Shown one piece after another: positions 8,848 to 17,635 of a DNA stretch of 64,000 nt (position 1 is the stretch's first letter; each line of letters begins with the position of its first letter). The notes below the pieces were generated by a model that was given only the letters and a program-made list of their open reading frames with translations, had not been told where the DNA came from and did no database searches. The position numbers and the translations under genes are program-made. The stretch is from an uncultured Oscillospiraceae bacterium (GTDB lineage Bacteria > Bacillota > Clostridia > Oscillospirales > Acutalibacteraceae). The stretch is from assembly GCA_902465155.1 (NCBI GenBank), contig CABQLY010000001.1:227973-291972 (forward strand). The letters are read 5' to 3'.

Positions 8848-9648
8848 ATGCAGAGCCAAAAAATTAAGCAGTTAGATTTGCAAAATGAGGAAATTCGCCT
8901 AACCACTAAAACCGTTTACAGCTTTTACGCGCACCTGCACAGCTACTACGAGCTGCTTTTGTACCGCCCGTTTAAGGGGCAGGTTACGGTAAACAACCGC
9001 GCAATTGTAATGAACTCGCTTACGGCGGTTTTAATTGTTCCCGGCGACCTGCATAAAATTGAGGTGCAGCCGGGGCAAACGGCGCAGCTTATTAAATTAG
9101 AGGTAAACCGCAGCATTTTTTTAGGGCAGCAGGAGCCGCAATGCTCTTGCCTGCTGCAAAATTTAAAAGAAAACAGCTTAACGGCCCTTGCTTTTGAGCA
9201 GGCGTTGGCCGCAAAAAATGATGCCGACTATTTAAAGCTGCTAATATTATTAATTTGCAACCGCCTGCAGGCGCAGGGCTGCCGCATTACCCCGGTGCGG
9301 GAGCTGCTCGGCTTTGCTCTTGCCTCAAGAGCGGCGGCCGTTTTGCAGCAAAATTTTTCGGCGCCGCTTAGCCTTGCTGGGGTGGCAGAAGAGCTAAGGG
9401 TTTCTCCGCAATATTTATCTTTAACCTTTAAGAAAAATGTTGGGGTTGGTTTTTCGGTTTACCTAAACCGGCTGCGCCTGCGGTACGCCGCCGCCAAGCT
9501 TAGCGGCACAAGCGCCCCCGTTACCGCCATTTGTTACGATTGCGGGTACCAAAACCTTTCGCACTTTTTAAGGAGCTTTAAAAAGCAGTACGGCGTAACG
9601 CCGCGGCAGTACCGAAAGGGCGTTGGGCCGCAAAACAATAAGGGGTAA
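8848..9648 (+). CDS. AraC family transcriptional regulator
   Basis: 266 residues from the ATG behind AAGGGGGCAGACC; an earlier in-frame start at 8794 lacks a ribosome binding site. The N-terminal half is a cupin-like sensor domain (FYAHLHSYYELLLYRPFKG; VIVPGDLHKIEV), typical of sugar-responsive AraC proteins. The C-terminal 100 residues form two helix-turn-helix units (LSLAGVAEELRVSPQYLSLT and VTAICYDCGYQNLSHFLRSF), ending YGVTPRQYRKG. The gene is divergent from the glycoside hydrolase, so it is probably its activator. Confidence 0.92.
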   Translation: MQSQKIKQLDLQNEEIRLTTKTVYSFYAHLHSYYELLLYRPFKGQVTVNNRAIVMNSLTAVLIVPGDLHKIEVQPGQTAQLIKLEVNRSIFLGQQEPQCSCLLQNLKENSLTALAFEQALAAKNDADYLKLLILLICNRLQAQGCRITPVRELLGFALASRAAAVLQQNFSAPLSLAGVAEELRVSPQYLSLTFKKNVGVGFSVYLNRLRLRYAAAKLSGTSAPVTAICYDCGYQNLSHFLRSFKKQYGVTPRQYRKGVGPQNNKG

Positions 9649-9683
9649 AGGGCTGCATAACAATAAGGGGTAAAGGGCTGCAT
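9634..9683. repeat. 25-bp exact tandem duplication over a stop codon
   Basis: Two identical 25-base units (9634-9658 and 9659-9683) contain AATAAGGGGTAAAGGGCTGC. The first includes the stop codon of the AraC gene (9646-9648), so the duplication involves the end of the coding sequence. Confidence 0.85.
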
Positions 9684-9714
9684 AACAGCAAGCTTTTACT
9701 TTTAGCCGGCTTGG

Positions 9715-9836
9715 CCGTAAGGCGCGGGTGATAGGCAAGGCCGCGGGTAATAGATAAGATCGCAGGTGGTAGGTAAGGCTGCGGGTGGTAGGTAAGGCTG
9801 CGGGTGGTAGGCAAGGCTGCAGGTGGTAGGCAAGGC
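9715..9836. repeat. 19-bp tandem repeat, about 6 copies
   Basis: Unit GGTAAGGCTGCGGGTGGTA, with period 19 at 9734, 9753, 9772, 9791, 9810 and 9829; divergence increases toward the left end. No coding sense is seen. 9837-10029 holds nothing recognisable. Confidence 0.88.
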
Positions 9837-10029
9837 AAACCGCAGGCATTTTTGTTAAATTGCCAAGCGTTTCAACGCGGCTGTGCTAAAAACAGGGCGC
9901 CAAAAAAGCAGGTTCGGGTTTATTCCTGCCTAAAGTAAAAGCCTACCAAACAAAATGCTAAAGTTAAGGTAAATTTTACAATAAAATTAAAAGCTTAAAA
10001 CTAAAACAAAAGCCTAAGAGAACATAAAA

Positions 10030-10055
10030 GCCCGCCGTGCAAACGCACGGCGGGC
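10030..10055 (-). terminator. Terminator of the ispH-rpsA operon
   Basis: Perfect 11-bp stem GCCCGCCGTGC/GCACGGCGGGC with a 4-base loop. It is followed on the minus strand by TTTTATGTT and on the plus strand by GTGTTTGTTTT, so it may work both ways. Confidence 0.85.
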
Positions 10056-10131
10056 GTGTTTGTTTTAACGCTTAAAGCCTAATAAAACGGCTTGCAGCTT
10101 GGCTGCCCTAAGGGCGGGCCAAATAAATTTT

Positions 10132-12189
10132 TTATTCGGCGGTTTCCTCTGCGGCTGCGGCAGCCTCTGCCTGCGGCTCGGAGGCAGCTTCGGCTTCCTC
10201 AGCGGCCGGGGCCTGCTCCTCGGCGGGGGTTTCCTCAACCGGGGCGTCCTCATTCAGGGCGCGAATAGAAAGGCTTACGCGCTTTTTCTCTTCATCAATG
10301 CCAATAATTTTAACTTCAACCTCTTGGCCGATTTTTAATTCGTCCTGCGGTTTTTCAATGCGGCGATCGGCAATTTGAGAAATGTGAATTAAACCGTCTA
10401 CCCCCGGAATAATGCGGGCAAACGCACCGTAGGTGGTCATGTTAACTACCGTAGCCTTTACGGTATCGCCAACGCGGTAATCGCGCAGGAAAATTACCCA
10501 AGGGTTGTCCTCAGCCTTTTTGTAGCCCAGGGAGATTTTTTTCTTTTCGGTGTCAATGTCTTTAACATAAACCTCAATGGCGTCGCCAACCGAAACAACC
10601 TCTGCCGGGTTTTTAATGCGCTGCCACGAAAGCTCGGAAATGTGCACCATGCCGTCTACCCCGCCAAGGTCAACAAACGCGCCGTAGCCGGTTAGGGATT
10701 TTACCACGCCGGTGTAAACATCGCCAATGGCAACATTCTCCCAAAACTTTTCCTGCTGAGCTTTGCGCTCCTCGCGCAGTACGGCGCGAATAGAGCCAAT
10801 AACGCGGCGGCGACGGCCGATCTCTAAAATCTTAAACTGAACGGTTTGGCCCTTTAACGGCTCCAGCGGCTCCCCGCGAGAGGCGGTTGCCTGCGAGGCC
10901 GGAACAAACACATTAAAGCCTAAGGCGTTTACAATTAAACCGCCCTTAATAATTTCGGTAACCTTGCCTTCTAAAATTTCGTCGTTTTCTTTGGCGGCTT
11001 CAATCTTGTCCCAATTGGCAATATTATCAAACCGGCGCTTAGAAAGCATAATGGTGCCTTCCTGGTCGTTGGTTTTCATAACAATTAAATCCAGCACATC
11101 GCCAACCTTTACGGCCTCGGTAAGCTTAACCGAAGGATCGTAAGAAAACTCCTCGGCCGGTACATAGCCGGTTTGCTTGCGGCCAATATCTACCTGAATT
11201 TCGGTGGGGCCTACGGCCAAAACAACGCCTTTTACCTTTTGCTCTGTATTTAAAGTGCTGAGAGAAAGCTCCAGCGCCTCCTCAAAGGACATATCCTCTG
11301 AAATTTCGGCGCCGATGTTCAGCCCCTCAGTGTTCTTAATTTCCTCTGTCATAGTTTCAATGACCTCCTTAATAATATGCGCGGGGGTGGATGCGCCCGC
11401 AGCAACTCCAATGCTCGACGCACCACTGTAGCAGGCTTTATTCAGCTCGGCCGCAGTTTCAACTAAATATGTTTGCTTACAATAGCGCTTGCTTATGTCG
11501 TAAAGCTTTTGGGTGTTGGAACTGTGCCGCCCGCCAATAATAATCATAACCGTAGATTGCCGGGCCAGTAAAGCCGCTTCGTGCTGCCTTTCGGCAGTTG
11601 CATTACATATTGTATCAAAAATTTTGGCCTTTGTACATACCTTTTTGAAAATTTTTTTTGAATTTTCCCAAATATTTTTATTAAAAGTTGTTTGCGCCAC
11701 TACGCATAAGTCATTTTCAACAAAATTGTTGTGCAGTGTTAATAATTTTTCAAGCTCCTCGGTGTTGGAAAAAACAAAAAACGGCCCGTTAATGTGCCCG
11801 GTAATGCCCTGCACCTCTTGGTGCGTCGGGTCGCCGGCAATTAAAATAACCTTTCCGGCGGCCGAATTATTTGAAACAATTTGGTGAATTTTTGTAACAA
11901 ACGGGCAGGTGGCGTTGGCAACTCCGCTGCAAACCTCGGCGGCGCGCTTTTCTACCGCGGCGCTTACCCCGTGGGAGCGCAGCACCAAAACCTCGCCTTT
12001 TTTTACCTGCTCCGGCTGCTCTACAATTCTAACGCCGCGCTCGGCCAGCTCGTTTACCAGCTGCGGGTTGTGAATAATTGGGCCAAGGGTGCAAACCCTT
12101 TGCCCCTGGTCTAACAGCTGCAAAACCATTTCTACCGCGCGGCGCACCCCAAAGCAAAAGCCGGCGGTTTTGGCTAAAGTAATTTTCAC
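10132..12189 (-). CDS. ispH-rpsA: Fused HMBPP reductase (IspH) and ribosomal protein S1
   Basis: 685 residues. Residues 1 to about 285 are IspH/LytB, the [4Fe-4S] enzyme that makes IPP and DMAPP in the last step of the MEP isoprenoid pathway; cluster cysteines lie in GFCFGV, NATCPF and ICNATAERQ. Residues about 310-640 hold four S1 RNA-binding domains (for example GYGAFVDLGGVDGMVHISEL and TTYGAFARIIPGVDGLIHIS). An acidic Ala/Glu-rich tail follows. The fusion is known in Clostridia. The start is a GTG behind GGGAGGAAAAGCC; it overlaps the plsC stop by GTGA, so translation is coupled. It is the last gene of a flavoprotein-cmk-plsC operon. Confidence 0.95.
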   Translation of the reverse strand: MKITLAKTAGFCFGVRRAVEMVLQLLDQGQRVCTLGPIIHNPQLVNELAERGVRIVEQPEQVKKGEVLVLRSHGVSAAVEKRAAEVCSGVANATCPFVTKIHQIVSNNSAAGKVILIAGDPTHQEVQGITGHINGPFFVFSNTEELEKLLTLHNNFVENDLCVVAQTTFNKNIWENSKKIFKKVCTKAKIFDTICNATAERQHEAALLARQSTVMIIIGGRHSSNTQKLYDISKRYCKQTYLVETAAELNKACYSGASSIGVAAGASTPAHIIKEVIETMTEEIKNTEGLNIGAEISEDMSFEEALELSLSTLNTEQKVKGVVLAVGPTEIQVDIGRKQTGYVPAEEFSYDPSVKLTEAVKVGDVLDLIVMKTNDQEGTIMLSKRRFDNIANWDKIEAAKENDEILEGKVTEIIKGGLIVNALGFNVFVPASQATASRGEPLEPLKGQTVQFKILEIGRRRRVIGSIRAVLREERKAQQEKFWENVAIGDVYTGVVKSLTGYGAFVDLGGVDGMVHISELSWQRIKNPAEVVSVGDAIEVYVKDIDTEKKKISLGYKKAEDNPWVIFLRDYRVGDTVKATVVNMTTYGAFARIIPGVDGLIHISQIADRRIEKPQDELKIGQEVEVKIIGIDEEKKRVSLSIRALNEDAPVEETPAEEQAPAAEEAEAASEPQAEAAAAAEETAE

Positions 12190-12785
12190 GGCTTTTCCTC
12201 CCAAAGGGCGGTAATCTCGTTCATAATCATGCCGGTGGTGCGGCGAATTTTAGCGCGCTCGGTTTCCTCCAGCTCGGCCGCGGCGTTTAGGTTTAGCACC
12301 GGGCCAATGTGAACCGCCACCCGGCAAAAGGCCCTGGCGCGGCCGCTGCTGTACCGCAGGGAAACGGGTAAAACCGGGGCGCCGGTTTTTTGGGCAATAA
12401 GGGCGGCGCCGGCCTTGCCCCGGCCAAGCGCTTGGCCGTTGCCGCGGGTCCCCTCAGGAAAAATGCCAAAAACCTCGCCCTTTTCTAAATAGCGGCAGGC
12501 CTGCTCAATGGCTTCTACATCCCCTTTGCCGCGCTGTACGGCAAAGCTGCCCAGCTTTTGAAACAAAAAGCGCGAAATCGGCGAGCGAAACAGCTCCGCC
12601 TTGCCCATGAAGTGAATGGTGCGGCGAAAAACAACCGCTAAAATAAAAACATCGGCAATGGAGGTGTGGTTGGCGCAAAGCACAAACCCGCCGTTTGGCG
12701 GAATATGCTCTTTGCCGGTTATTTTTAGCCGAAAAATTAGCCTTACAAACGGGTAAACCAACAGGCGAATAATGCGGTACAGCAA
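12186..12785 (-). CDS. plsC: 1-acylglycerol-3-phosphate acyltransferase
   Basis: 199 residues. The catalytic NHTSIADVF (HX4D) and the phosphate-binding FPEGTRGNG block are both present, with an N-terminal hydrophobic anchor (IIRLLVYPFVRLIF). The enzyme acylates lysophosphatidate to phosphatidate in membrane lipid synthesis. The start is TTG, preceded by GGGGGAATTTTA. It sits 12 bases after cmk and overlaps the next gene by 4 bases. The cmk-plsC-ispH-rpsA order is a common clostridial operon. Confidence 0.93.
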   Translation of the reverse strand: MLYRIIRLLVYPFVRLIFRLKITGKEHIPPNGGFVLCANHTSIADVFILAVVFRRTIHFMGKAELFRSPISRFLFQKLGSFAVQRGKGDVEAIEQACRYLEKGEVFGIFPEGTRGNGQALGRGKAGAALIAQKTGAPVLPVSLRYSSGRARAFCRVAVHIGPVLNLNAAAELEETERAKIRRTTGMIMNEITALWEEKP

Positions 12786-12797
12786 TAAAATTCCCCC

Positions 12798-13469
12798 TTA
12801 ATTTTGCTGCAGCTGCCGCTGTACGGTTTGCAGCAGCAGCGCTAAGGATTGCTCTAAATTTAAATCCCCGGTATCTACCAAAACGGCGTCGGGCGCTTTA
12901 CAAAGCGGGGCAACCGCCCGGTGCATATCGTTATAATCCCGCTGGGCAACATCCTGTTCTACCTGCTGCAGCGGTACATTCTGCCCCTTTTCGGTAAGCT
13001 CCAGCCAGCGGCGCTTGGCGCGCACCTTAACCGGGGCGGTTAAAAATATTTTGCAGCTGGCTGCCGGCAAAACAACGGTGCCAATATCTCGTCCATCCAT
13101 TACAACAAAGTTGTTTTGGGCAATGCTGCGCTGCATTTCCAGCAGAAAGGCGCGCACCGCCGGCAGCGCCGAGCATTGCGAGGCCATTTGGGCTACTTCG
13201 GGCGTTCTTAGCTCGCTCAAAACAACGGTGCCGTCCAGCAGCACCTGCTGTTCGCCGTTTTGGTGCCGCATGGTAACCGTGGTGTTTTTTAAAACCTCGG
13301 CCACGGCGGCCTCATCCTTGCAGGTTACGCCTTTGTTTAAAAGCTTTAGGCCAACGGCGCGGTACAAAGCCCCGGTGTCTACATAAATACAGCCCAGCTC
13401 CCGGGCCAACATTTTTGCCAGCGTGCTTTTGCCGGCTCCGGCCGGCCCGTCTATTGCAATTGCTTTCAT
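12798..13469 (-). CDS. cmk: Cytidylate kinase
   Basis: 223 residues. P-loop GPAGAGKST at residues 8-16, the nucleoside-binding DTGALYRAVGL segment, and the GRDIGTVV and LVDTGDLNLEQ motifs give a clear (d)CMP kinase of normal length. It phosphorylates CMP and dCMP. The ATG follows GGAGAAGG. It is second in a four-gene minus-strand operon, 16 bases after the flavoprotein gene. Confidence 0.96.
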   Translation of the reverse strand: MKAIAIDGPAGAGKSTLAKMLARELGCIYVDTGALYRAVGLKLLNKGVTCKDEAAVAEVLKNTTVTMRHQNGEQQVLLDGTVVLSELRTPEVAQMASQCSALPAVRAFLLEMQRSIAQNNFVVMDGRDIGTVVLPAASCKIFLTAPVKVRAKRRWLELTEKGQNVPLQQVEQDVAQRDYNDMHRAVAPLCKAPDAVLVDTGDLNLEQSLALLLQTVQRQLQQN

Positions 13470-13485
13470 AATCCTTCTCCAAAAT

Positions 13486-14721
13486 TTAAAAATTTAAGCC
13501 CTTGGCGGCGCAGTAGCCGGTAGCAAAGGCAATTTGCAAATTAAATCCGCCGGTAAAGCCGTCAACATCCAACAGCTCGCCGGCAAAGTAAAGCCCGTTT
13601 ATAAGCTTAGATTGCATGGTTTTGGGGTCAACCTCTTTTACGCTAACGCCGCCGCGGGTAATAACCGCCTGCTCCAGCTCGCCAAAGCCGGTAATATGTA
13701 AGGGCAGCGCCTTAACGGCAGCGGCCAGCGCAGCCCGCTGCGGCCGTGTAACGGCGTTTGCTTTTAAAGAGGGGGGCAGGTGCGCCGCCTTTAAAACCGG
13801 GGGAATAACCTTTTGCGGCAGCAGGTGGGTTAAAATGTTGCCAAGGTCCTTGTTCGGCTCGGCGTCAAAATCACGCTGCAGGCGTTTTTCCAGCTGCGGG
13901 GGCTGTAACGCGGGTTTAAAATCTAACACGGCAACCGCTCCATCGGCCGTTTGCCCCCGCATGGCCGAGGAGGCGCTGAGCACCAGCGGCCCCGAAATGC
14001 CGGTGTGGGTAAATAAAAGCTCCCCCTGCTCGCTGTAGCAGGGCTTTTTAGCGCCCTGCTCGGTTACGGTCAGCTTAACATTTTTTAAGGTAAGGCCGGC
14101 GGCAAAGCTACAAAATTCCTCTAAAATGGTTAGCCCGGTTAACGCGGCGCGAGGGGGCAATACGGTGTGCCCCAACTGCGCGGCCATGGCAAAGCCCTCC
14201 CCGGTGGAGCCGGTTGTGGGGTAAGAAAAACCGCCGGTTGCCAAAATAATTTGGCTGCAGGGGTAAAATTGGCCGGTTTGGCTTGTAAACCCGGCAACCG
14301 CCCCGTTTTGCACCGTAATTTGCTTGGCGGCCGTTTGCACAAAACGCACCCCTGCTTTTTTGGCGGTATTAACTAAGGCGTCGGCAATATCCATTGCTTT
14401 TTCCGACCGGGGAAACACCCGGTTGCCACGCTCGGTTTTTAAAGGCACGCCGGCTTTTTCAAAAAACAAAACGGTTTTTTCGGCACCAAATGCCGAAAAA
14501 GCGGAATATAAAAACCGGCCGTTGTGCGGCACATGGGCAATTAGGCCGGCGGTGTCGGCCGCGTTGGTTACATTGCAGCGGCCCTTGCCGGTTACCAAAA
14601 TTTTTCTTGCCGGGCGGGGCATTTTTTCAAAAACCGTTATGGCAAACCCCCGCTCGGCCGCCGTGCAGGCAGCCATTAGCCCGGCGGCGCCGCCGCCAAT
14701 AATTGCAACTTGCTGTTTCAT
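13486..14721 (-). CDS. HI0933/YhiN-family flavoprotein
   Basis: 411 residues. The N-terminal dinucleotide-binding motif is GGGAAGLMAA, followed by GKGRCNVTNA, typical of the HI0933-like (BaiN/YhiN) FAD oxidoreductases. ILATGGFSYPTTGSTGEG and the C-terminal GLYFAGELLDVDGFTGGFNL are also diagnostic of this family. The physiological substrate is not established. It is first in the operon with cmk, plsC and ispH-rpsA, a frequent clostridial neighbourhood. The ATG follows AAGAGAGA. Confidence 0.92.
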   Translation of the reverse strand: MKQQVAIIGGGAAGLMAACTAAERGFAITVFEKMPRPARKILVTGKGRCNVTNAADTAGLIAHVPHNGRFLYSAFSAFGAEKTVLFFEKAGVPLKTERGNRVFPRSEKAMDIADALVNTAKKAGVRFVQTAAKQITVQNGAVAGFTSQTGQFYPCSQIILATGGFSYPTTGSTGEGFAMAAQLGHTVLPPRAALTGLTILEEFCSFAAGLTLKNVKLTVTEQGAKKPCYSEQGELLFTHTGISGPLVLSASSAMRGQTADGAVAVLDFKPALQPPQLEKRLQRDFDAEPNKDLGNILTHLLPQKVIPPVLKAAHLPPSLKANAVTRPQRAALAAAVKALPLHITGFGELEQAVITRGGVSVKEVDPKTMQSKLINGLYFAGELLDVDGFTGGFNLQIAFATGYCAAKGLNF

Positions 14722-14936
14722 AAAAAATCTCTCTTACAAACAAAATAAAGGCAAAAGCGCCGGCCGCAAAAACGCAGCGCAGCCAAAGCCCCTTGCCAAA
14801 AAACAAAAAAGCGCAAAAAACCAAAACGCTTTGCAAAAACCGTAATACAAGCCCCGCAACAAAAGCCCTTTACAACAAAAGCCCCCGCAGCACCCTACAA
14901 TAAAGCGCCCCGAAAAAAGCACTTTGCCAAAAACAC

Positions 14937-14999
14937 TTTTGAGCAAAGATATTTTGGAGCAAAAACATTTCGGAGCAAAGGCGCTTCGGAGCCAAAGCC
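14937..14999. repeat. 16-bp tandem repeat, 4 copies
   Basis: Variants of TTTTGGAGCAAAAACA and TTTCGGAGCAAAGGCG repeat with period 15-16 between the flavoprotein start and the next minus-strand gene. The remainder of 14722-15089 is A/C-rich on the plus strand and holds no supported gene. No promoter was recognised with confidence. Confidence 0.7.
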
Positions 15000-15089
15000 C
15001 CTTGCGGTAACAGCGTGTTAAACGGTTTGCCGCAAAACAGAGCAAGAAAAACTAAAGGCGGCCATTTGCCCGTTGGGCGGGGGGAGGCG

Positions 15090-15617
15090 CTATTTTTTTA
15101 ACAGCCGACTTACCGTGCGGTGAAAGCGGTTTAAATAAAGCGGCGCCAGCTGGCCCAGCAGCCGGTCGTAAAGCAAAAACACCGCGTTGGCCGCCAACCA
15201 AAATACAATAAGCGCCGCCCGGCCAAGGCCGGCTAAATCGCTGTAGGTAACGCCAAACACAAAGGTAGAAAGCAGGTACACCGCCAGCAGGCTTACCTGA
15301 AAGCCCAAAAGCTTGCAGCCGTACTCTAAAACGCGGTTGGGCAGCTTTTCGTACAGCGCTTTTAAAATAGGGTAAAAGCCAACGGCAAAGGTGTAAACCA
15401 GCTTACACTCCGGCTCGCAAAAAACCATTACCGGTAAAACCGAGGCCAAATAAACCAAAAGGCCGTACAGCCGGCCAAATTCTAACACCGCAACCATAAC
15501 GGCCAGCGAGGCCACGCAGGGCACGGCGTAGGTAAGGTAGGGGAAGTACCCAATTAGCATTAAAACCGTTGCCAGGGCGGCTAACATTCCGCCAAAGGCA
15601 ATTTTTTTTGTTTTCAA
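15090..15617 (-). CDS. Polytopic membrane protein of unknown function
   Basis: 175 residues with five or six hydrophobic segments, beginning MKTKKIAFGGMLAALATVLM, which resembles the N-terminus of ECF-transporter substrate-binding components. The family cannot be fixed by eye. The start is TTG behind CAGGTGTTTACAG. It follows the J-domain gene by 24 bases on the same strand and probably shares its transcript. A short basic C-terminus (RFHRTVSRLLKK) should be cytoplasmic. The product could be a vitamin-type S component or a structural membrane protein. Confidence 0.7.
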   Translation of the reverse strand: MKTKKIAFGGMLAALATVLMLIGYFPYLTYAVPCVASLAVMVAVLEFGRLYGLLVYLASVLPVMVFCEPECKLVYTFAVGFYPILKALYEKLPNRVLEYGCKLLGFQVSLLAVYLLSTFVFGVTYSDLAGLGRAALIVFWLAANAVFLLYDRLLGQLAPLYLNRFHRTVSRLLKK

Positions 15618-15641
15618 CTGTAAACACCTGCCCGGCTAAAA

Positions 15642-16241
15642 TCAGCAGCAGCGAATTAAATCGCCGCCCATGCACTCGCAGCAGCAATCGGCGCACAAAA
15701 GGCCCTGGCAAACATCGCAGGCGCTGCAGCCGCCCATATTGTCGCCCGTGCGGTAAGGGTTTTGCCCAAACCCGCCGGCGTAGCGGTTCATGCGGTTTAG
15801 CGCTTCGCGGTATTCGGCGTTGCCGGGGTCCATTCGGCAGGCGGTAGAAAAGCTGGTAAAGGCGTTATCAAACCAGCCGCGGCGATATTGTACCGAGCCG
15901 TTTAAAAAGTACCATTCGGCGTCCCGCCGTTCGGGGGTCACGCCGTCTAAAAGCTCTTGCGCCTCCTCCAGCCGGCCTTGCAAAATTAGGGTGCGAATGT
16001 CGGGGAAATTAGAGGTCCGGCTGCTGCCGGCTGCGGAGCTGCCGCCCCCGCGGCGCGCGTTCATAATAGCGTCGTACGCCTCGTTAATTTCCTGCATTTT
16101 TTCCTGCGCTAAATCGGCCATTGGGCTGTCGGCGTAGTGGTCGGGGTGGTACTTTTTGGCCAGCTCGCGGTAGGCTTTTTTAACTTCTTCATCGGTGGCG
16201 GTTGGCTGAATACCCAGTACGGAATACGGATCCTTGGTCAT
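15642..16241 (-). CDS. J-domain protein with cysteine-rich C-terminus
   Basis: 199 residues. Residues 1-70 are a canonical DnaJ domain with the KYHPDH (HPD) motif that stimulates DnaK. A Gly/Ser linker (RRGGGSSAAGSS) and a TPR-like helical region (about 95-150, ending YREALNRMNRYAGG) follow. The last 28 residues contain ten cysteines (CSACDVCQGLLC, then ADCCCECMG, then RCC), suggesting bound metal or an Fe-S cluster. It lacks the DnaJ zinc-finger and C-terminal domains, so it is a specialised co-chaperone. Its ATG overlaps the stop of the DUF5685 gene (ATGA), so the two are translationally coupled. Confidence 0.88.
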   Translation of the reverse strand: MTKDPYSVLGIQPTATDEEVKKAYRELAKKYHPDHYADSPMADLAQEKMQEINEAYDAIMNARRGGGSSAAGSSRTSNFPDIRTLILQGRLEEAQELLDGVTPERRDAEWYFLNGSVQYRRGWFDNAFTSFSTACRMDPGNAEYREALNRMNRYAGGFGQNPYRTGDNMGGCSACDVCQGLLCADCCCECMGGDLIRCC

Positions 16242-17104
16242 TTTAAATTCTCCTTAAACAGGTGCGCGGCGCTGTTTTGCAGCCCCAGGTAAATAATGTT
16301 GCCTAAAATATTTTTAAACCGTTTTATTTCAATAAGCTCAAAGGCCTCGGCCGCACCGGCCGCGCTAATGTTTAAAAGCGGCAGCACGCGGGCCTTTAGC
16401 GGCTGTAATTCAACCCCGCTGGCAAACTCCCCTGCCAAGGGGTTAAACCGGTTTTGTTTTAAATCCTTTTTTAAATCGGCAGCGGCATCAATTAAGTAGA
16501 TCCAACGACCCAGGCAGTAGCCTAAGCGCTGCAAAGCGCGGGTTTCCTGCCCTTTGGGGGCGCAGGCCGCAAACAAAGCCGAAAGCATTTGGGCGGTGGG
16601 CTCGGCGGCGGCGTCTACCCCGGGGCTTTTTTGCAGCTCTACCTGCTGCTGCGCGGTAATGTACGCGGCAATTTTTTGCGCTAAAAGCGGAAAATCGGCG
16701 GCGGCCTTACGGTGCGCCTTTTTTAAAAACAGCCGTAAAAAGCGGTAAAAAAGCGATTTTAGCGGCCCTTCGTCGGCAATATTGTCGCTCATCTTGTAGT
16801 AAATTAACAGTACGCTGGCGGCGGCCGGCAGGGCTAAAGCCTCGCCGTTTTCGCTGCCTTGGCTTAAGTAGCTGCACTTTTTTAAGGGGTTGCAAACGCA
16901 GCGCTTTTTTTCAAGACAAATGGGAAGCTCCTGCTGTGAAAGCTGCAGCAACGCCAAAAAGGTTAGGTCGTAGCTTAAGGTAAGCCGCAGCCCCCGCCCG
17001 TAGCGGTGCCCAATTTCTTTACAAAGGGAGCAGTAAACAGCCTTGTAAGCGTCAAATTCCTTAAACCGCAGCTCTGGCTTATACGGTCGAACATACCCGA
17101 ACAA
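16238..17104 (-). CDS. DUF5685 family protein
   Basis: 288 residues, read from TTG at 17104 behind GGGAGGGGCGGCA, giving MFGYVRPYKPELRFKEFDAY, the conserved start of DUF5685 proteins; an in-frame extension up to 17302 is not needed. It is rich in paired cysteines: YCSLC near residue 30, then CVCNPLKKC. Acidic motifs in the helical body (DNIADEG, LIDAAADLKKD) recall all-helical isoprenoid-synthase-like folds, but no function is established. It is translationally coupled to the Cys-rich J-domain protein, which suggests a joint role involving metal or cluster handling (inference). Confidence 0.85.
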   Translation of the reverse strand: MFGYVRPYKPELRFKEFDAYKAVYCSLCKEIGHRYGRGLRLTLSYDLTFLALLQLSQQELPICLEKKRCVCNPLKKCSYLSQGSENGEALALPAAASVLLIYYKMSDNIADEGPLKSLFYRFLRLFLKKAHRKAAADFPLLAQKIAAYITAQQQVELQKSPGVDAAAEPTAQMLSALFAACAPKGQETRALQRLGYCLGRWIYLIDAAADLKKDLKQNRFNPLAGEFASGVELQPLKARVLPLLNISAAGAAEAFELIEIKRFKNILGNIIYLGLQNSAAHLFKENLK

Positions 17105-17582
17105 TGCCGCCCCTCCCAAAATTATATTTACCCTTATTTTACTGCATTTGTGCCAAAAAAAATTGAATAATGTGTAAATATTTAAAGGGGTGCCGCCTAA
17201 TTTTAAGGCGCGGCGTTTTTGCGGCGCACTTTTGGACCGGCCGGGGCGTAAAAGCACCGGTAAGCGCGTTTGCCGGGCGGCGGGTGAACGCCAAAACACC
17301 AAGGGTTTTCCGCTTGGGTAAATTTAAATAAACCTTTGGCCCGCTTTAAACGCCGAGCGGCAGCCAAACCCGTAAGGCTTTAAATGTTTTAAATGTTGCT
17401 TGCCAAGGCTTTTTAAAAAATTGGTTGGGCGGCGTGCGGCGGTTGGCCGGTTTTTGGCCCTTTGCCGCCCTTTACGGGCCGCCAAGGGGTACGAATACGC
17501 CTTTGGCGAAAACCCTTTGGAGTAACCTCTTTGCACAATATCCCGGAACCAAACGGCAAAAAATAAGGGGCGAAACGGCAAA
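17105..17582. other. Intergenic, no gene recognised
   Basis: 478 bases between the DUF5685 start and the rpmE terminator. TAAAAT and TATAAT hexamers lie just upstream of the DUF5685 ribosome binding site on the minus strand, but no well-spaced -35 was found. No repeat or RNA structure stood out. Confidence 0.5.
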
Positions 17583-17622
17583 AAAATAAAGGGCCGCCGG
17601 CAAAACACCTTGCCGACAGCCC
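17583..17622 (-). terminator. Terminator of rpmE
   Basis: On the minus strand GGGCTGTCGGCAA pairs with TTGCCGGCGGCCC (two internal mismatches) and is followed by TTTATTTTTTT. It lies 14 bases after the rpmE stop. Confidence 0.8.
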
Positions 17623-17635
17623 CTTTGGTACTGCA

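Noticed and set aside
8682..8906. 74-residue minus-strand frame upstream of the hydrolase
   Set aside because: It covers the divergent promoters and the AraC start, and is lysine-rich only because the region is AT-rich.
9568..9849. Two minus-strand frames rich in Tyr-His-Leu repeats
   Set aside because: Artefacts of the 19-bp repeat; they overlap the end of the AraC gene on the other strand.
14734..15045. 103-residue Cys/Phe-rich minus-strand frame
   Set aside because: It lies across the 16-bp tandem repeat and low-complexity spacer, with no ribosome binding site or family resemblance.
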